Below are positions 37,205 to 45,156 of a stretch of DNA of 64,000 nucleotides, piece after piece. The notes below the pieces were generated by a model. The model made no database searches. It worked only from the letters and a program-made list of their open reading frames with translations, and was not told the origin of the DNA. Where the stretch lies: NCBI GenBank assembly GCA_965262785.1, contig OZ253559.1, forward strand, positions 744,001 through 808,000, written 5' to 3'. Every line of letters begins with the position of its first letter. The stretch's first letter is position 1. The DNA is from G965218495 sp965262785. Its GTDB lineage: Bacteria > Bacteroidota > Rhodothermia > Rhodothermales > Bin80. Both the position numbers and the translations under genes were made by a program.

Positions 37205-37928
37205 GGCGTTGGCTAGGCTGAAGAGTAGGCTACGAAGATTGCGCGATTCTTGCCATTGTGGCAGTGTGAATTACTGTTTGCTTCTTGTTGGCACAATGTG
37301 CGCAGCCTGCCGCCCTCATTCCTTTAAATTGCGTGCTTGCATCCATGACTCGGCAACTCAATGAAGAAAGGTACAGCAGGAACTGCGTTTTTGGCACAGG
37401 GCAGAAAGCGATTTTCGCCGCGTGCGCTCCGTTCGCGAAGCACATACTGCTACAAGAGCACGATGATCGAAGAGCTTACTGCGGAGAACCGCCCGTATGC
37501 GGTGGAGCTGCAGTGCTCCCAGGCCTTCGAATCGGCCTATCGAGAAGGCCACCAGTGGTTTGTAGATGACGGCATTCTGGTAGCGGAGTCAGCCCAAGTC
37601 GTTGCCATTCAGATCCCGGCTCGCCGGATCTAGCGAGCCACCCGTTCCAGCCCGGCGCAACGCCGGGTAAAATGGAGCCGCCCGCTTCCAACGCGCCGCG
37701 CCGCCAGCGCTGTGCGCGGCTCCTGAATCATTCGGGTCCTGGGCGAATTCTGCGCTACGAGTAGGGTTGGCACGTCTGCGCGGGCGCGCAGCAGGCGCAT
37801 GCACCAAAGTGGTGCGCACCGCACTCGTCACGTAACGGTAATAGTCTGCTAAAACCATGATGACACGCGCGCGCGATCTTTGCACTGAAGAATTGATTTT
37901 GAATATTGTCATCGACGGAGGACAAAAC
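37205..37928. other. Spacer with one possible small ORF
   Basis: An ATG frame at 37463-37633 on the plus strand codes 56 residues (MIEELTAENRPYAVELQCSQ...) without recognised family or clear ribosome site; treat as doubtful. A GC-rich hairpin CCCGGCG-CAA-CGCCGGG lies at about 37653-37669 but no T-run follows. The rest shows nothing supportable. Confidence 0.4.
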
Positions 37929-38060
37929 ATGAGACGACGCACCATGCGGCCTTTGGGCCGGCGCAAAGCTGTGGGCAACAAGACTGGACGGGGGCGGCGC
38001 AAGCTTCGGTTCTGGATCAGCGCCACCAAGTGCCAAAGGGCACTGAAGCTCGCTAGGTAA
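37929..38060 (+). CDS. Small, highly basic protein of unknown function
   Basis: A 43-residue frame from ATG at 37929 beginning MRRRTMRPLGRRKAVGNKTG and ending CQRALKLAR; about a third of residues are Arg or Lys. The ribosome site GGAGGA lies 8 bases before the ATG (ACGGAGGACAAAACATG), much stronger than at most genes here, which is the main evidence that it is translated. It could bind nucleic acid or be a ribosome-associated peptide, but I recognise no family. It precedes the second sulfatase by 57 bases on the same strand. Confidence 0.5.
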   Translation: MRRRTMRPLGRRKAVGNKTGRGRRKLRFWISATKCQRALKLAR

Positions 38061-38117
38061 GGCTACCTTCTTGCACGCCTGTGGCTATATTGGCCTGTCC
38101 ACCTCTTACAGGTCATT

Positions 38118-39592
38118 ATGCCACGACACGCACTACTTTTCCTGCTTGGCGCCTGCGCATTGGCAGCATGCCAGCAGCCTGCAGAAGAACCGCCCAACAT
38201 CATCTATTTTCTGGCTGATGATCTCGGCTATGGTGAAGTCGGGGCCTACGGCCAGAAGCTGATCCATACGCCCAACCTGGATCGGCTTGCCGCAGAGGGG
38301 CTGCGTTTCACGCAGCACTATAGTGGCAGTCCTGTCTGCGCGCCGTCCCGGTGCACATTGGTCACGGGCCGACACACGGGGCATTGCTACGTGCGTGACA
38401 ACTTCGAGTTGGGTGGATTTGCAGACGAGGAGGAACACGGGCAGTTGCCGCTGCGCAAGGGCTCGTTTACCTTAGGCCGCATGCTCCAGGACGCCGGCTA
38501 TGCTACGGCGGTAGTTGGGAAGTGGGGCCTAGGTGGCCCCGGGTCAACCGGAGTGCCCAACCAGCAGGGATTCGACTTCTTTTATGGATATCTGGACCAG
38601 AAGCAGGCCCACAACTACTACCCAACGCATCTGTGGAACAATGGCGTTTGGGACACGCTACGCAACGAGTATTTTCACCCGCATCAGCGCTTTGACGGCG
38701 ATGACCTCCATGACCCCGCGGCCTACGACCGGTACAAGGGGGTTGATTACGCGCCGGACCTCATGATGGACGAGGCGGAAGCCTTTGTCCGACGCAATGC
38801 CGACCGGCCATTCTTTTTGTACTTGCCCCATGTCGTGCCGCACTTGGCGCTGCAGGTTCCGGATGAGGCACTGGCTCGCTACGATGGTGTGTTTGATGAG
38901 GAACCATATCCCGGAGGGCAAGGGTACCTCCCACATATTCGGCCAACATCAGCGTACGCCGCGATGATTACTCGGATGGATGAGCATCTCGGCCGGCTCA
39001 TGGCACTCTTGGACGAGCTTGACCTGTCAGACAATACCCTGGTGATGTTCTCCAGCGACAACGGGCCCACGTATGTGGGCAGCGTGGATGTGGAATTGTT
39101 TAACAGTTCGGGCGGCCTGCGCGGAGGCAAAGGCGAAGTCTACGAGGGTGGCATCCGCGTGCCGATGCTCGCGCGGTGGCCCGCCCAAATCGTCCCGGGA
39201 ACGACCACAGACCACGTTTCAGCGTTCTGGATGTTATTCCAACGATTGCGGACGTCGTAGGCATCCCGGTAGAAGCTGAGGTTGATGGCACTTCGTTCTT
39301 GCCGGTCCTGCTAGGAACGGCTCCACCGACCCCTTCCCAGATGTATTGGGAGTACTTTGGGCGCCGTTGGAACGGTGCGCAGGCCGTGCGCATGGGCGAC
39401 TGGAAGGGCGTTCGCCTGGGCGGGCGCACAGACCCGAATGCGCCAATCGCGCTCTACGACCTGGCAAGTGACCCAGCAGAAACGCAGGATGTGGCTTCGC
39501 AGCATCCTGCGGTGGTTGAGGAAATCGATGCCGTCATGCGTAGCCGTAGCCCCTCGCATATCGAGCGCTGGCGGTTCGCCGGGTACGAGTAG
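38118..39592 (+). pseudogene. Lipoprotein sulfatase with one-base frameshift
   Basis: A sulfatase of about 490 residues split into two frames. The first frame runs 38118-39260: lipobox in GACALAACQQ, PNIIYFLADDLGYGE metal site, formylglycine motif CAPSR in GSPVCAPSRCTLVTGRHTG, VVGKWGLGGP, and FSSDNGPTY. The second frame carries the tail DVIPTIADVVGIPVEAEVDG to 39592. They meet near 39229: TTCTGGATGTT would read through as FWDVIPT if one G were added to the GG run. No other damage is seen, so this may be a sequencing error or a fresh pseudogene. Activation would need a formylglycine-generating enzyme such as that at 57286-58224. Confidence 0.85.
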
Positions 39593-39624
39593 CGACCGCC
39601 TAGCAGGTTAGGCTTGCGTTGCTA

Positions 39625-40530
39625 CTACGACTCTGTCCCATTCGGGCCGCTTTGCTGGCGCGTGGGGCTAAGGCCATGGACGCTTTGCCCGAAAAAAGTG
39701 GTCGGAAACTCTTCCGACCCCGCAAAGCCCAACGTGATGTCGCGGCCGTCGTGCGGGATTGCAGCCGTCCTGAACAAGTAGTCCCATATGCTGAGGCTGA
39801 GGCCAAAGTTGATGCCATAGGGACTGGCCTCGGGCCATGTCTTGGCATGGTGCCAGATATGCATCTGCGGATTGTTCAGAACGTACTTCAGCGGCCCGAG
39901 CGGCACATTCAGGTTGGAGTGATTAAAGTGCCCTATGGCCAGCGCCACCATGTAGGCCATGAAGTAGTCATCGATGCCAAAGCCGATCATCGCCAGTGGC
40001 AGGTATTGCAGCGCGTTGTACACGACGTTTTCCATCCAGTGGAACCGCAGGTGCGCAGCAAAGCCCAGCTCTTCAACTGAGTGATGGACCTTGTGAAATT
40101 CCCACAGCCACGGCACGCGGTGCAGCAGGCGATGCACATTCCAGTGAATGAAGTCGCGTAGCACAAACAGGGCAACGAGTTGCACCCACACGGGCCATGA
40201 GCCAACCTCCACTGCTACAAGGTTGGTGACCCCAACAGCCGCCAGCGCGTCGCTGAACAAGTTGACAGCTACTTCTGAGGCCGCGTTGTAGATAAAAAGC
40301 GAGAACAGAAAGTAATTGAAGAACACGTAGAAGAGATCCAGCCAGAAGTCTTTGCGGAACCGCCTCTGGTCGCGCCGCCAAGGTGAGATAATTTCAAGCG
40401 CAAAGAAGACGAGGGAAACGGCAATGAGCCAGTAGAAGTAGTTCTGCCAGTGGGGCTGGGTGATTTCCTGCCACAGGTAGTGCGCGTAGTTTTCATACCC
40501 CTTCAAAAAGATGTCGACGTAGTCTTGCAT
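39625..40530 (-). CDS. Sterol desaturase / fatty acid hydroxylase family membrane enzyme
   Basis: A di-iron membrane oxygenase of ~301 residues. Hydrophobic segments frame the histidine boxes HWNVHRLLH, HKVHHS and HIWHHA, characteristic of the family that hydroxylates or desaturates lipids. Start at 40530 (MQDYVDIFLKGYENYAHYLW) is preferred; the frame extends in lower-GC sequence to 40623, overlapping the upstream gene's end. Substrate cannot be inferred; in Bacteroidota-like bacteria relatives act on sterol-like, carotenoid or sphingolipid substrates. The AT-rich upstream genes differ in base use, so it may mark the old chromosome border. Confidence 0.88.
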   Translation of the reverse strand: MQDYVDIFLKGYENYAHYLWQEITQPHWQNYFYWLIAVSLVFFALEIISPWRRDQRRFRKDFWLDLFYVFFNYFLFSLFIYNAASEVAVNLFSDALAAVGVTNLVAVEVGSWPVWVQLVALFVLRDFIHWNVHRLLHRVPWLWEFHKVHHSVEELGFAAHLRFHWMENVVYNALQYLPLAMIGFGIDDYFMAYMVALAIGHFNHSNLNVPLGPLKYVLNNPQMHIWHHAKTWPEASPYGINFGLSLSIWDYLFRTAAIPHDGRDITLGFAGSEEFPTTFFGQSVHGLSPTRQQSGPNGTES

Positions 40531-40579
40531 GGGGAATGAATCATCTGACTTGACAGGGAGGGTATAATCTGCTATGTTG

Positions 40580-41113
40580 CTAAAATTCAATGACATACTG
40601 CTTGACTCCTTCAAGTGCGTCATGCTGGCTCATACCTTTTCTACGTGCGAGTATGTACATTACCCAAATTTCCACGCACTGATCTCCCTTGCCAGATACT
40701 CCAATCACATTTGCCAGGCTGAATACGTTGTCTACGAGCTGCGGTAGCTCTTCTTCACGTTCTAATCCAGCTTCCTCAAGCTGCTGGTGTAGGAGCACCA
40801 AATGATCTGCCACTCTTTCCTCCGATACGATGTCAGTGCACACGTCATTCAGACGCGGCAGGACGAATGCGAAACGCCGTTCGGTTGATTCAAACTGACG
40901 CCACCCCACGTCAGCTACCACCGCAAGTTTATAGGCGATCGTAGTGTTGTCGGCAGTCTCAATCTCAATCTCTGACGATTCGTCGTCGAGCATGCTGCAG
41001 AGGATACCAATCAATACAACAAGGGCAAGCGGCAAAACAACTCCCCATACTATGCACGCCTGACTAATCTTCCCTGCCTGCTCCTGTACGATGGGATCTG
41101 TATCGTTGGACAT
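40580..41113 (-). CDS. Single-helix membrane protein of unknown function
   Basis: 177 residues from ATG at 41113, which has AAGGAAAACC before it; longer in-frame extension to 41170 is not preferred. One strong membrane helix near residues 20-45 (ACIVWGVVLPLALVVLIGILC) is followed by a soluble, acidic domain with LVLLHQQLEEAGLEREEEL. No family recognised. It is third in an AT-rich set, 59 bases after the small two-helix membrane protein and downstream of a Panacea gene on the same strand. Could be part of a toxin-antitoxin or defence unit, or unrelated cargo. Confidence 0.6.
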   Translation of the reverse strand: MSNDTDPIVQEQAGKISQACIVWGVVLPLALVVLIGILCSMLDDESSEIEIETADNTTIAYKLAVVADVGWRQFESTERRFAFVLPRLNDVCTDIVSEERVADHLVLLHQQLEEAGLEREEELPQLVDNVFSLANVIGVSGKGDQCVEIWVMYILARRKGMSQHDALEGVKQYVIEF

Positions 41114-41172
41114 GGTTTTCCTTTGGTATCGATCAGTGATTGGAGGGGACCGAGTTGCAAGGCATCTCACTA

Positions 41173-41544
41173 CTACTTTCGGAACAGATAGCTAACAACG
41201 ATGACTAGAAGCCCAATTATATTTGCCGTCGTTGTCCCTAATAGCATCTTGAGAACAGAGTCTGCAAGGGCTGATTGAGGCCAGATCATTCCTGCAATTA
41301 GAATTGCTAATACTATGCCAATCCAGAACCACAGAATCCGAAGTAATGAGCGGCCAAAAACCTTCCGTTCTTTCCTGTCTTGCTTGGCTGATTTTAGCGC
41401 TTCTTCGTGTAAAGACTCCAGTTGGGGGAGTTTGCCTTTCGGTTGATCCTCTTGATCTCCTGCTTCTAACAGATCCTTTAAATCATCGAAGACATATGGA
41501 TCCAGATCCCAACTCGGATCAGCGCTGTTTTCTTCCCTGTCCAT
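41173..41544 (-). CDS. Small two-helix membrane protein, candidate Panacea-partner toxin
   Basis: 123 residues. The first ~65 are polar and acidic (SWDLDPYVFDDLKDLLEAGD); two C-terminal helices follow (ILWFWIGIVLAILIAGMIW and ANIIGLLVIVVSYLF) with a basic end. The start overlaps the end of the Panacea gene by 26 bases, the usual layout of an antitoxin-toxin pair. Membrane-acting toxins are among the known partners of Panacea antitoxins (PanAT systems). No family recognised from sequence; the toxin role is inference from position and topology. The sequence is clearly AT-richer than the chromosome around it. Confidence 0.6.
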   Translation of the reverse strand: MDREENSADPSWDLDPYVFDDLKDLLEAGDQEDQPKGKLPQLESLHEEALKSAKQDRKERKVFGRSLLRILWFWIGIVLAILIAGMIWPQSALADSVLKMLLGTTTANIIGLLVIVVSYLFRK

Positions 41545-42076
41545 AATAGCGTTTGAAATAAGCTCTTATGAGATCGTCTGGAATCGTAGGATATCGGGTA
41601 ATAGGATCTCGCCTTCTGATTTCTGCCCACGGACCGTCTTCTACATGTGATTTGCTGGACAGCTCAAGAGCCGTGAATTTTCGGAGGACCTTCCAGACTC
41701 CTTCCAATATTCTGAATGCAGTTTTGTCTTCCGACTCTACAGCCGCCATTTCCCTTCTTCCTTGAAAAGCTCTAGGCCGATCTAGCGCACGGCGCATAAT
41801 TTTCTGTGCTCCGAACTCATTGAACTCGAAGTAGATCGATGGAATGACAGGGCCATAAGGCCAAGCTTCGAATCGCTCGTTGACCAATGGGTGCCCTGTA
41901 ATAGCTAGATGCCAGCCATGAGCGAAGTAGAGAAGCTTCTGCAAATGTAAAGGCGAGACCCTTTCTTTTTTCAGGAAGTAGTTAGCCACTCGACGCGGGT
42001 CGAAGGGAGGCTCAACCTTGAGGGCTAGAGTTTCCGTGGAGCCTGAAGAATCGTTAATCTGGATTTTCTGTTCCAT
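41519..42076 (-). CDS. Panacea-domain (SocA/DUF4065-type) protein, candidate antitoxin
   Basis: 185 residues. The Panacea/SocA core is visible: VANYFLKKERVSPLHLQKLLYFAHGWHL, PLVNERFEAWPYGPVIPSIY, and near the end SHVEDGPWAEIRRRD and IPDDLIRAYFKRYYG. Proteins of this domain act as proteolysis adaptors (SocA) or as antitoxins against many toxin types (PanA). The gene is first in the set: its 3' end overlaps the small membrane protein by 26 bases. The end of a truncated IS256 copy lies only 3 bases upstream of the ATG, so native promoter and ribosome site have been replaced by IS sequence; expression may depend on read-through from the transposase gene on the same strand. Confidence 0.85.
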   Translation of the reverse strand: MEQKIQINDSSGSTETLALKVEPPFDPRRVANYFLKKERVSPLHLQKLLYFAHGWHLAITGHPLVNERFEAWPYGPVIPSIYFEFNEFGAQKIMRRALDRPRAFQGRREMAAVESEDKTAFRILEGVWKVLRKFTALELSSKSHVEDGPWAEIRRRDPITRYPTIPDDLIRAYFKRYYGQGRKQR

Positions 42077-42079
42077 GCA

Positions 42080-43213
42080 GGGATTGACCCATATTTAGTT
42101 GGGCGGGGGATGTGCATAGGCGAATACGGTCTGCTGCCTGCGGCGTTCCACCTCACGTGTAAGGGCTGCTTCCATCGCTCTCAGGTGCACAGGCTCCAAT
42201 ATGCGACTTAGCCTGGACTCGTAGTGCTTGAAGATGGCGGCGAACCAGCGGTGCCGTTGATTCGTGGAGCGCCATCTTTTTACGTTGCGCGTGCGATGCG
42301 TAATGACGCTATTGAGGTTCTCGATGAGGTTACTGGTCTTGAAGCTGCGCCGGAGGGTCTCATGCAGTGGTAGTCGCAGCACCGCAAGCGTTTCGTGCAG
42401 CCCTTCGCGCAGGCTGGCGGCCGCGCGCGGTTGCCCAGGCTGCAGATCGTCGTGGATAGCAACAAGCGCTTTGCGCGCACGCTCATAGTCCGGCTGATCG
42501 TAGGCATCTTGAAGCCGGCCTTTTGCGCGCTCGGCTGTGCCCTTCTGCTTGGTGTGCTGCACCACGTTCTCACGCTTGTGCCACTGACACCGCTGGATGA
42601 CCGCGTGGTCGCCAAACACATGCTGCACCGCCTTGCGCAGCCCCTTGCTGCCGTCGATGATCACCAGGATCCCGCCGGCATAGGAGAACCCGCGCTGCAC
42701 CAGGTTCTCCAGCAAAGCGGTCGCTTTGTCACTGTTCTCGGTGGTGCTTTCGATGTAGCCTAACACTTGCTTCTTGCCTGTACGGGTGACCCCCAGAGCG
42801 AGGATCATCTGCACACCCTTCAGGCACTTACCATCTATCAACAAGGCCACATACTTCTCCTGATCCAGCTGGCTGGACTCAAACTCCTCTAGTGCCTGCG
42901 TGGTAGTGGTCTCGAACATGCGAGCAACGCTGCTCTGGCTCAGTCCCATACAGTCAGCAAACTCGCCGGCCACGTCCTTGTAGTCGCGCTGCGAGACCCC
43001 CGAGAGCAACAGCGCCGTGAGCTTCTCAAGCTGCTTGGGATCCCGCTGGTGCAGCAACTGGTAGGTCTTCAGCGGCACTTCCTTGCCCGTGTTGGTGTCA
43101 CGCACCCGAGGAACCGATATCTGAATACGCCCCGTACCATAGACAATAGAGGCTCTTGCATAAATGGGCTGCCGGGATTGTCGGTATAGACAATCGGCGC
43201 TGCAATTCAGCAT
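42080..43213 (-). mobile_element. Truncated IS256-family element
   Basis: The 3' end has a terminal repeat-like sequence GGGATTGACCCATATTTAG at 42080, similar to the ends of the two-gene IS256 element at 44853-47518. No matching opposite end was found, and the transposase lacks its N-terminus, so the copy is one-ended. Similarity to the relic at 12682-12894 shows that this element type occurs elsewhere. Confidence 0.75.
42095..43213 (-). CDS. IS256 family transposase, N-terminally truncated
   Basis: 372 residues. The catalytic core is intact: Asp in LLIDGKCLKG, Asp in VIIDGSKGLRKAV, the C-x2-H in QRCQWHKREN, and Glu in SNLIENLNS. The family part starts only at GRIQISVPRVRD; a full-length relative in this window has about 55-60 residues before that point, while here the first ~30 residues (MLNCSADCLYRQ...) are foreign. 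The N-terminal DNA-binding helices are lost, so it is probably inactive on its own. It is transcribed toward the Panacea gene, 18 bases away. Confidence 0.85.
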   Translation of the reverse strand: MLNCSADCLYRQSRQPIYARASIVYGTGRIQISVPRVRDTNTGKEVPLKTYQLLHQRDPKQLEKLTALLLSGVSQRDYKDVAGEFADCMGLSQSSVARMFETTTTQALEEFESSQLDQEKYVALLIDGKCLKGVQMILALGVTRTGKKQVLGYIESTTENSDKATALLENLVQRGFSYAGGILVIIDGSKGLRKAVQHVFGDHAVIQRCQWHKRENVVQHTKQKGTAERAKGRLQDAYDQPDYERARKALVAIHDDLQPGQPRAAASLREGLHETLAVLRLPLHETLRRSFKTSNLIENLNSVITHRTRNVKRWRSTNQRHRWFAAIFKHYESRLSRILEPVHLRAMEAALTREVERRRQQTVFAYAHPPPN

Positions 43214-43233
43214 GCATTCAGTGGATTGAAGAA

Positions 43234-43373
43234 AGAAAGGCGCCGGTGTGGTTTCCGCACTTCGAAAACGCTAAGCGTTGCAGTGATTGCGACCCGGAAG
43301 GACAGATGTCGGCGATGGGCTGTGACAATCACGCACACCTATCCTGCACACCTGGCACGACAGGCGCCTTTCT
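43234..43373. repeat. Short inverted repeat pair between two transposase genes
   Basis: AGAAAGGCGCC at 43234-43244 and its reverse complement at 43363-43373, in the 178-base gap between the truncated IS256 and the IS5/IS1182-like gene. It could be a transposon end pair or a MITE-like remnant. No target duplication seen. Confidence 0.35.
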
Positions 43374-43391
43374 GCGCTCAGCTTAGGTCGT

Positions 43392-44413
43392 TTAGCCCAG
43401 CAGTCGCACCATCTGGTCCACGGTCAGCGCAAGCATACCGAACATGAGGTGGCACTGCACCTTCGCGTTGCCACGTACGCGAACGTGACGACCGCCATAC
43501 TCGTCCTTGAGGCGACCAAAGACGCGCTCGACGGTCGAACGCTCCTTGTAGCGCTCACGCACGGGCGGTACAAACCCAGCCGCACGCTGGGCCTTCGCCT
43601 CACGCTTTAGCGCCTCCTTCCCAGCGCGTGTACGCGGGTGCTGGTCAATGATCGGCACATGTCCAAGACGCTGGCTGTGAAGGCGTATCTCCTCCACATC
43701 ATAGGCGCTATCCATCAAATCGTATAAACTCGTGACCAGCTCGGCGGACTTGGTCCCCAACGGAATGGCCACCTGACTGTCATGCACGGATGCGGACGTC
43801 ACGATGCAACTGATCGGTATGCCCCCATCTGCCACATCCGCGTGCAGCTTATAGCCACTCCAGCTTTGCTTGTAGCCCTTGGAATTGCGCTTGACTCCCC
43901 GGTTGCACTCCTTTGGCAGGTCATCTTCCATCTCCTGCAGGCTCATACCCAACTGGCGTACGACGCGTCGCTCCTTCTTTGCAGGTTCCTCTCCCTTACG
44001 CGGTCGCCCAGGCTTGCGCTTGGCAGGCGCCGGCTCCTTCGCAGCAGGGCGCTCGCGCGCCTGAATCGCCGTCGAATCACGTGAGATATGTCCAACCACC
44101 ACCTCCTGGTAGCACGATTCGATCAGCGCACGATGCATCTGATCTGGAAGACTAGTCATGGCAAACTCTGCGAATGCGCGTGAAAAAGTCGCCTCGCTTG
44201 GAACCTGGTCTTGACGTTCCCACCCACACAAGCGGCGTAGCTGTGGGTCTGAGCAAATCCGGTCGATCAACGCGCGGGTCGTACCAATATTGTAGACCGC
44301 CTTCGCCAGAAACGCCCGCGCAAGCGCCGCACGATCCTGCAGCGGACGCCCGCGCGCTGCCGTGGGATCGCTGCGCAGATAGCACTCAACGCGAACGATA
44401 TCCAACACGTTCA
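43392..44413 (-). pseudogene. IS5/IS1182-like DDE transposase, 5' end split off by group II intron
   Basis: About 340 codons of a DDE transposase. N-terminal part (DPQLRRLCGWERQDQVPSEA, TFSRAFAEFA) is the DUF772-type region; the core has HISRDSTAIQARE with the first Asp, VTSASVHDSQVAIPL, LMDSAYDVEEI, and ERSTVERVFGRLKDEYGG with the Glu. An apparent start at 44438 (MKFPRATRLNV) is false: MKFPRAT is a translation of the 3' end of a group II intron that ends at 44414. The true 5' exon, probably only a few codons, should lie beyond the intron's other end but was not found, being lost or displaced by later insertions. Function abolished unless the intron splices. Confidence 0.78.
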
Positions 44414-44453
44414 GTCGAGTAGCCCGAGGGAATTTCACCCCCGGGCTCTCGCA

Positions 44454-44487
44454 GAACCGTGCGTGAGCCTCTCAACTCACACGGCTC
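44454..44487 (-). ncRNA. Group II intron I domain V
   Basis: 34 bases, starting GAGCCGTGTGAG and ending CTCACGCACGGTTC on the minus strand, folding to the standard catalytic hairpin with AGC in the proximal stem. The stop codon of the reverse transcriptase 3' part (44472) lies inside it. Confidence 0.88.
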
Positions 44488-44852
44488 TTCCTACGCGGCC
44501 GTCTGGATACGAATAAAGTCGGACCGTACAGCCAGGGCCAGTGCGCGAATAGCGTCGGATCTCTGCGAGCCCAATCGGTTATCCACCAATATGCACAGCG
44601 CCACTTCCTGCGAAAGCGTTTGTACTTCCGCATGGCCCATCGAACCAAGTGGTAGTCAATGGACTTCAGTGACCGGTACAAGGCAGACTTGCGAAAGGCC
44701 CCGTAGTAGTTAATCCATCCTCGAACCGTCGCATTATACCTGCCAGCAAGATCTGCCAACTGTAGCGGGCTACTACGAGGTAGCCGCCAACTGCGAATAG
44801 TCTGCCGAATGGATTGGGCCGCTTTGTTGCTTATGGCCGGGTTGAATCCCAC
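44472..44852 (-). pseudogene. Group II intron reverse transcriptase, 3' part (maturase domain)
   Basis: Codes the C-terminal maturase/domain X piece: NPAISNKAAQSIRQTIRSWR, VRGWINYYGAFRKSALYRSL, VRWAMRKYKRFRRKW and DPTLFAHWPWLYG. It has been cut from its 5' part (47519-48429) by an IS256-type element with an 8-bp target duplication. Removing the element and one copy of the duplication rejoins ELFVG to FNPAISNK in frame and gives a 427-residue protein of normal length. Frames reading upstream from here into the IS (to 44975) are artefacts. Confidence 0.9.
44845..44852. repeat. 8-bp target duplication, left
   Basis: AATCCCAC, repeated at 47519-47526, flanking the two-gene IS256-type element. 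Eight bases is the usual duplication length for the IS256 family. Confidence 0.88.
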
Positions 44853-45156
44853 GGGATTGCACATTTTTAAGTTGGGTTTCGGCAGCTTCTGCCGAGATGG
44901 GCCCTCAAAGTAGATATCTTTTGGCAATGGATTGGGCTTCGGGTCGAGAGTGTGGGTGCAAATGGGACGGTGCATGCCAATGTGGGCCCAATTGCGTGCT
45001 CACACGCGGATTTTCGGGCGTAGGCAGGCTCGTGGAGTGACTTTCCGGGCACGATATCCCGCAGGGATCCTCTGATCGCACGCGTAAGCGGCGATCTTGG
45101 CACGGTGCAGCGCCTCAGAGCGTCCAGGCAGCTGCGGGTTTTGCGTTATGCCAGCG

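Noticed and set aside
37653..37669. GC-rich hairpin as a terminator
   Set aside because: No T-run follows on either strand and no gene ends close by on the plus strand except a doubtful 56-codon frame.
44853..44975. N-terminal extension of the reverse transcriptase 3' part (MHRPICTHTLDPK...)
   Set aside because: Translation of the left end of the inserted element; the native sequence starts at the target duplication.
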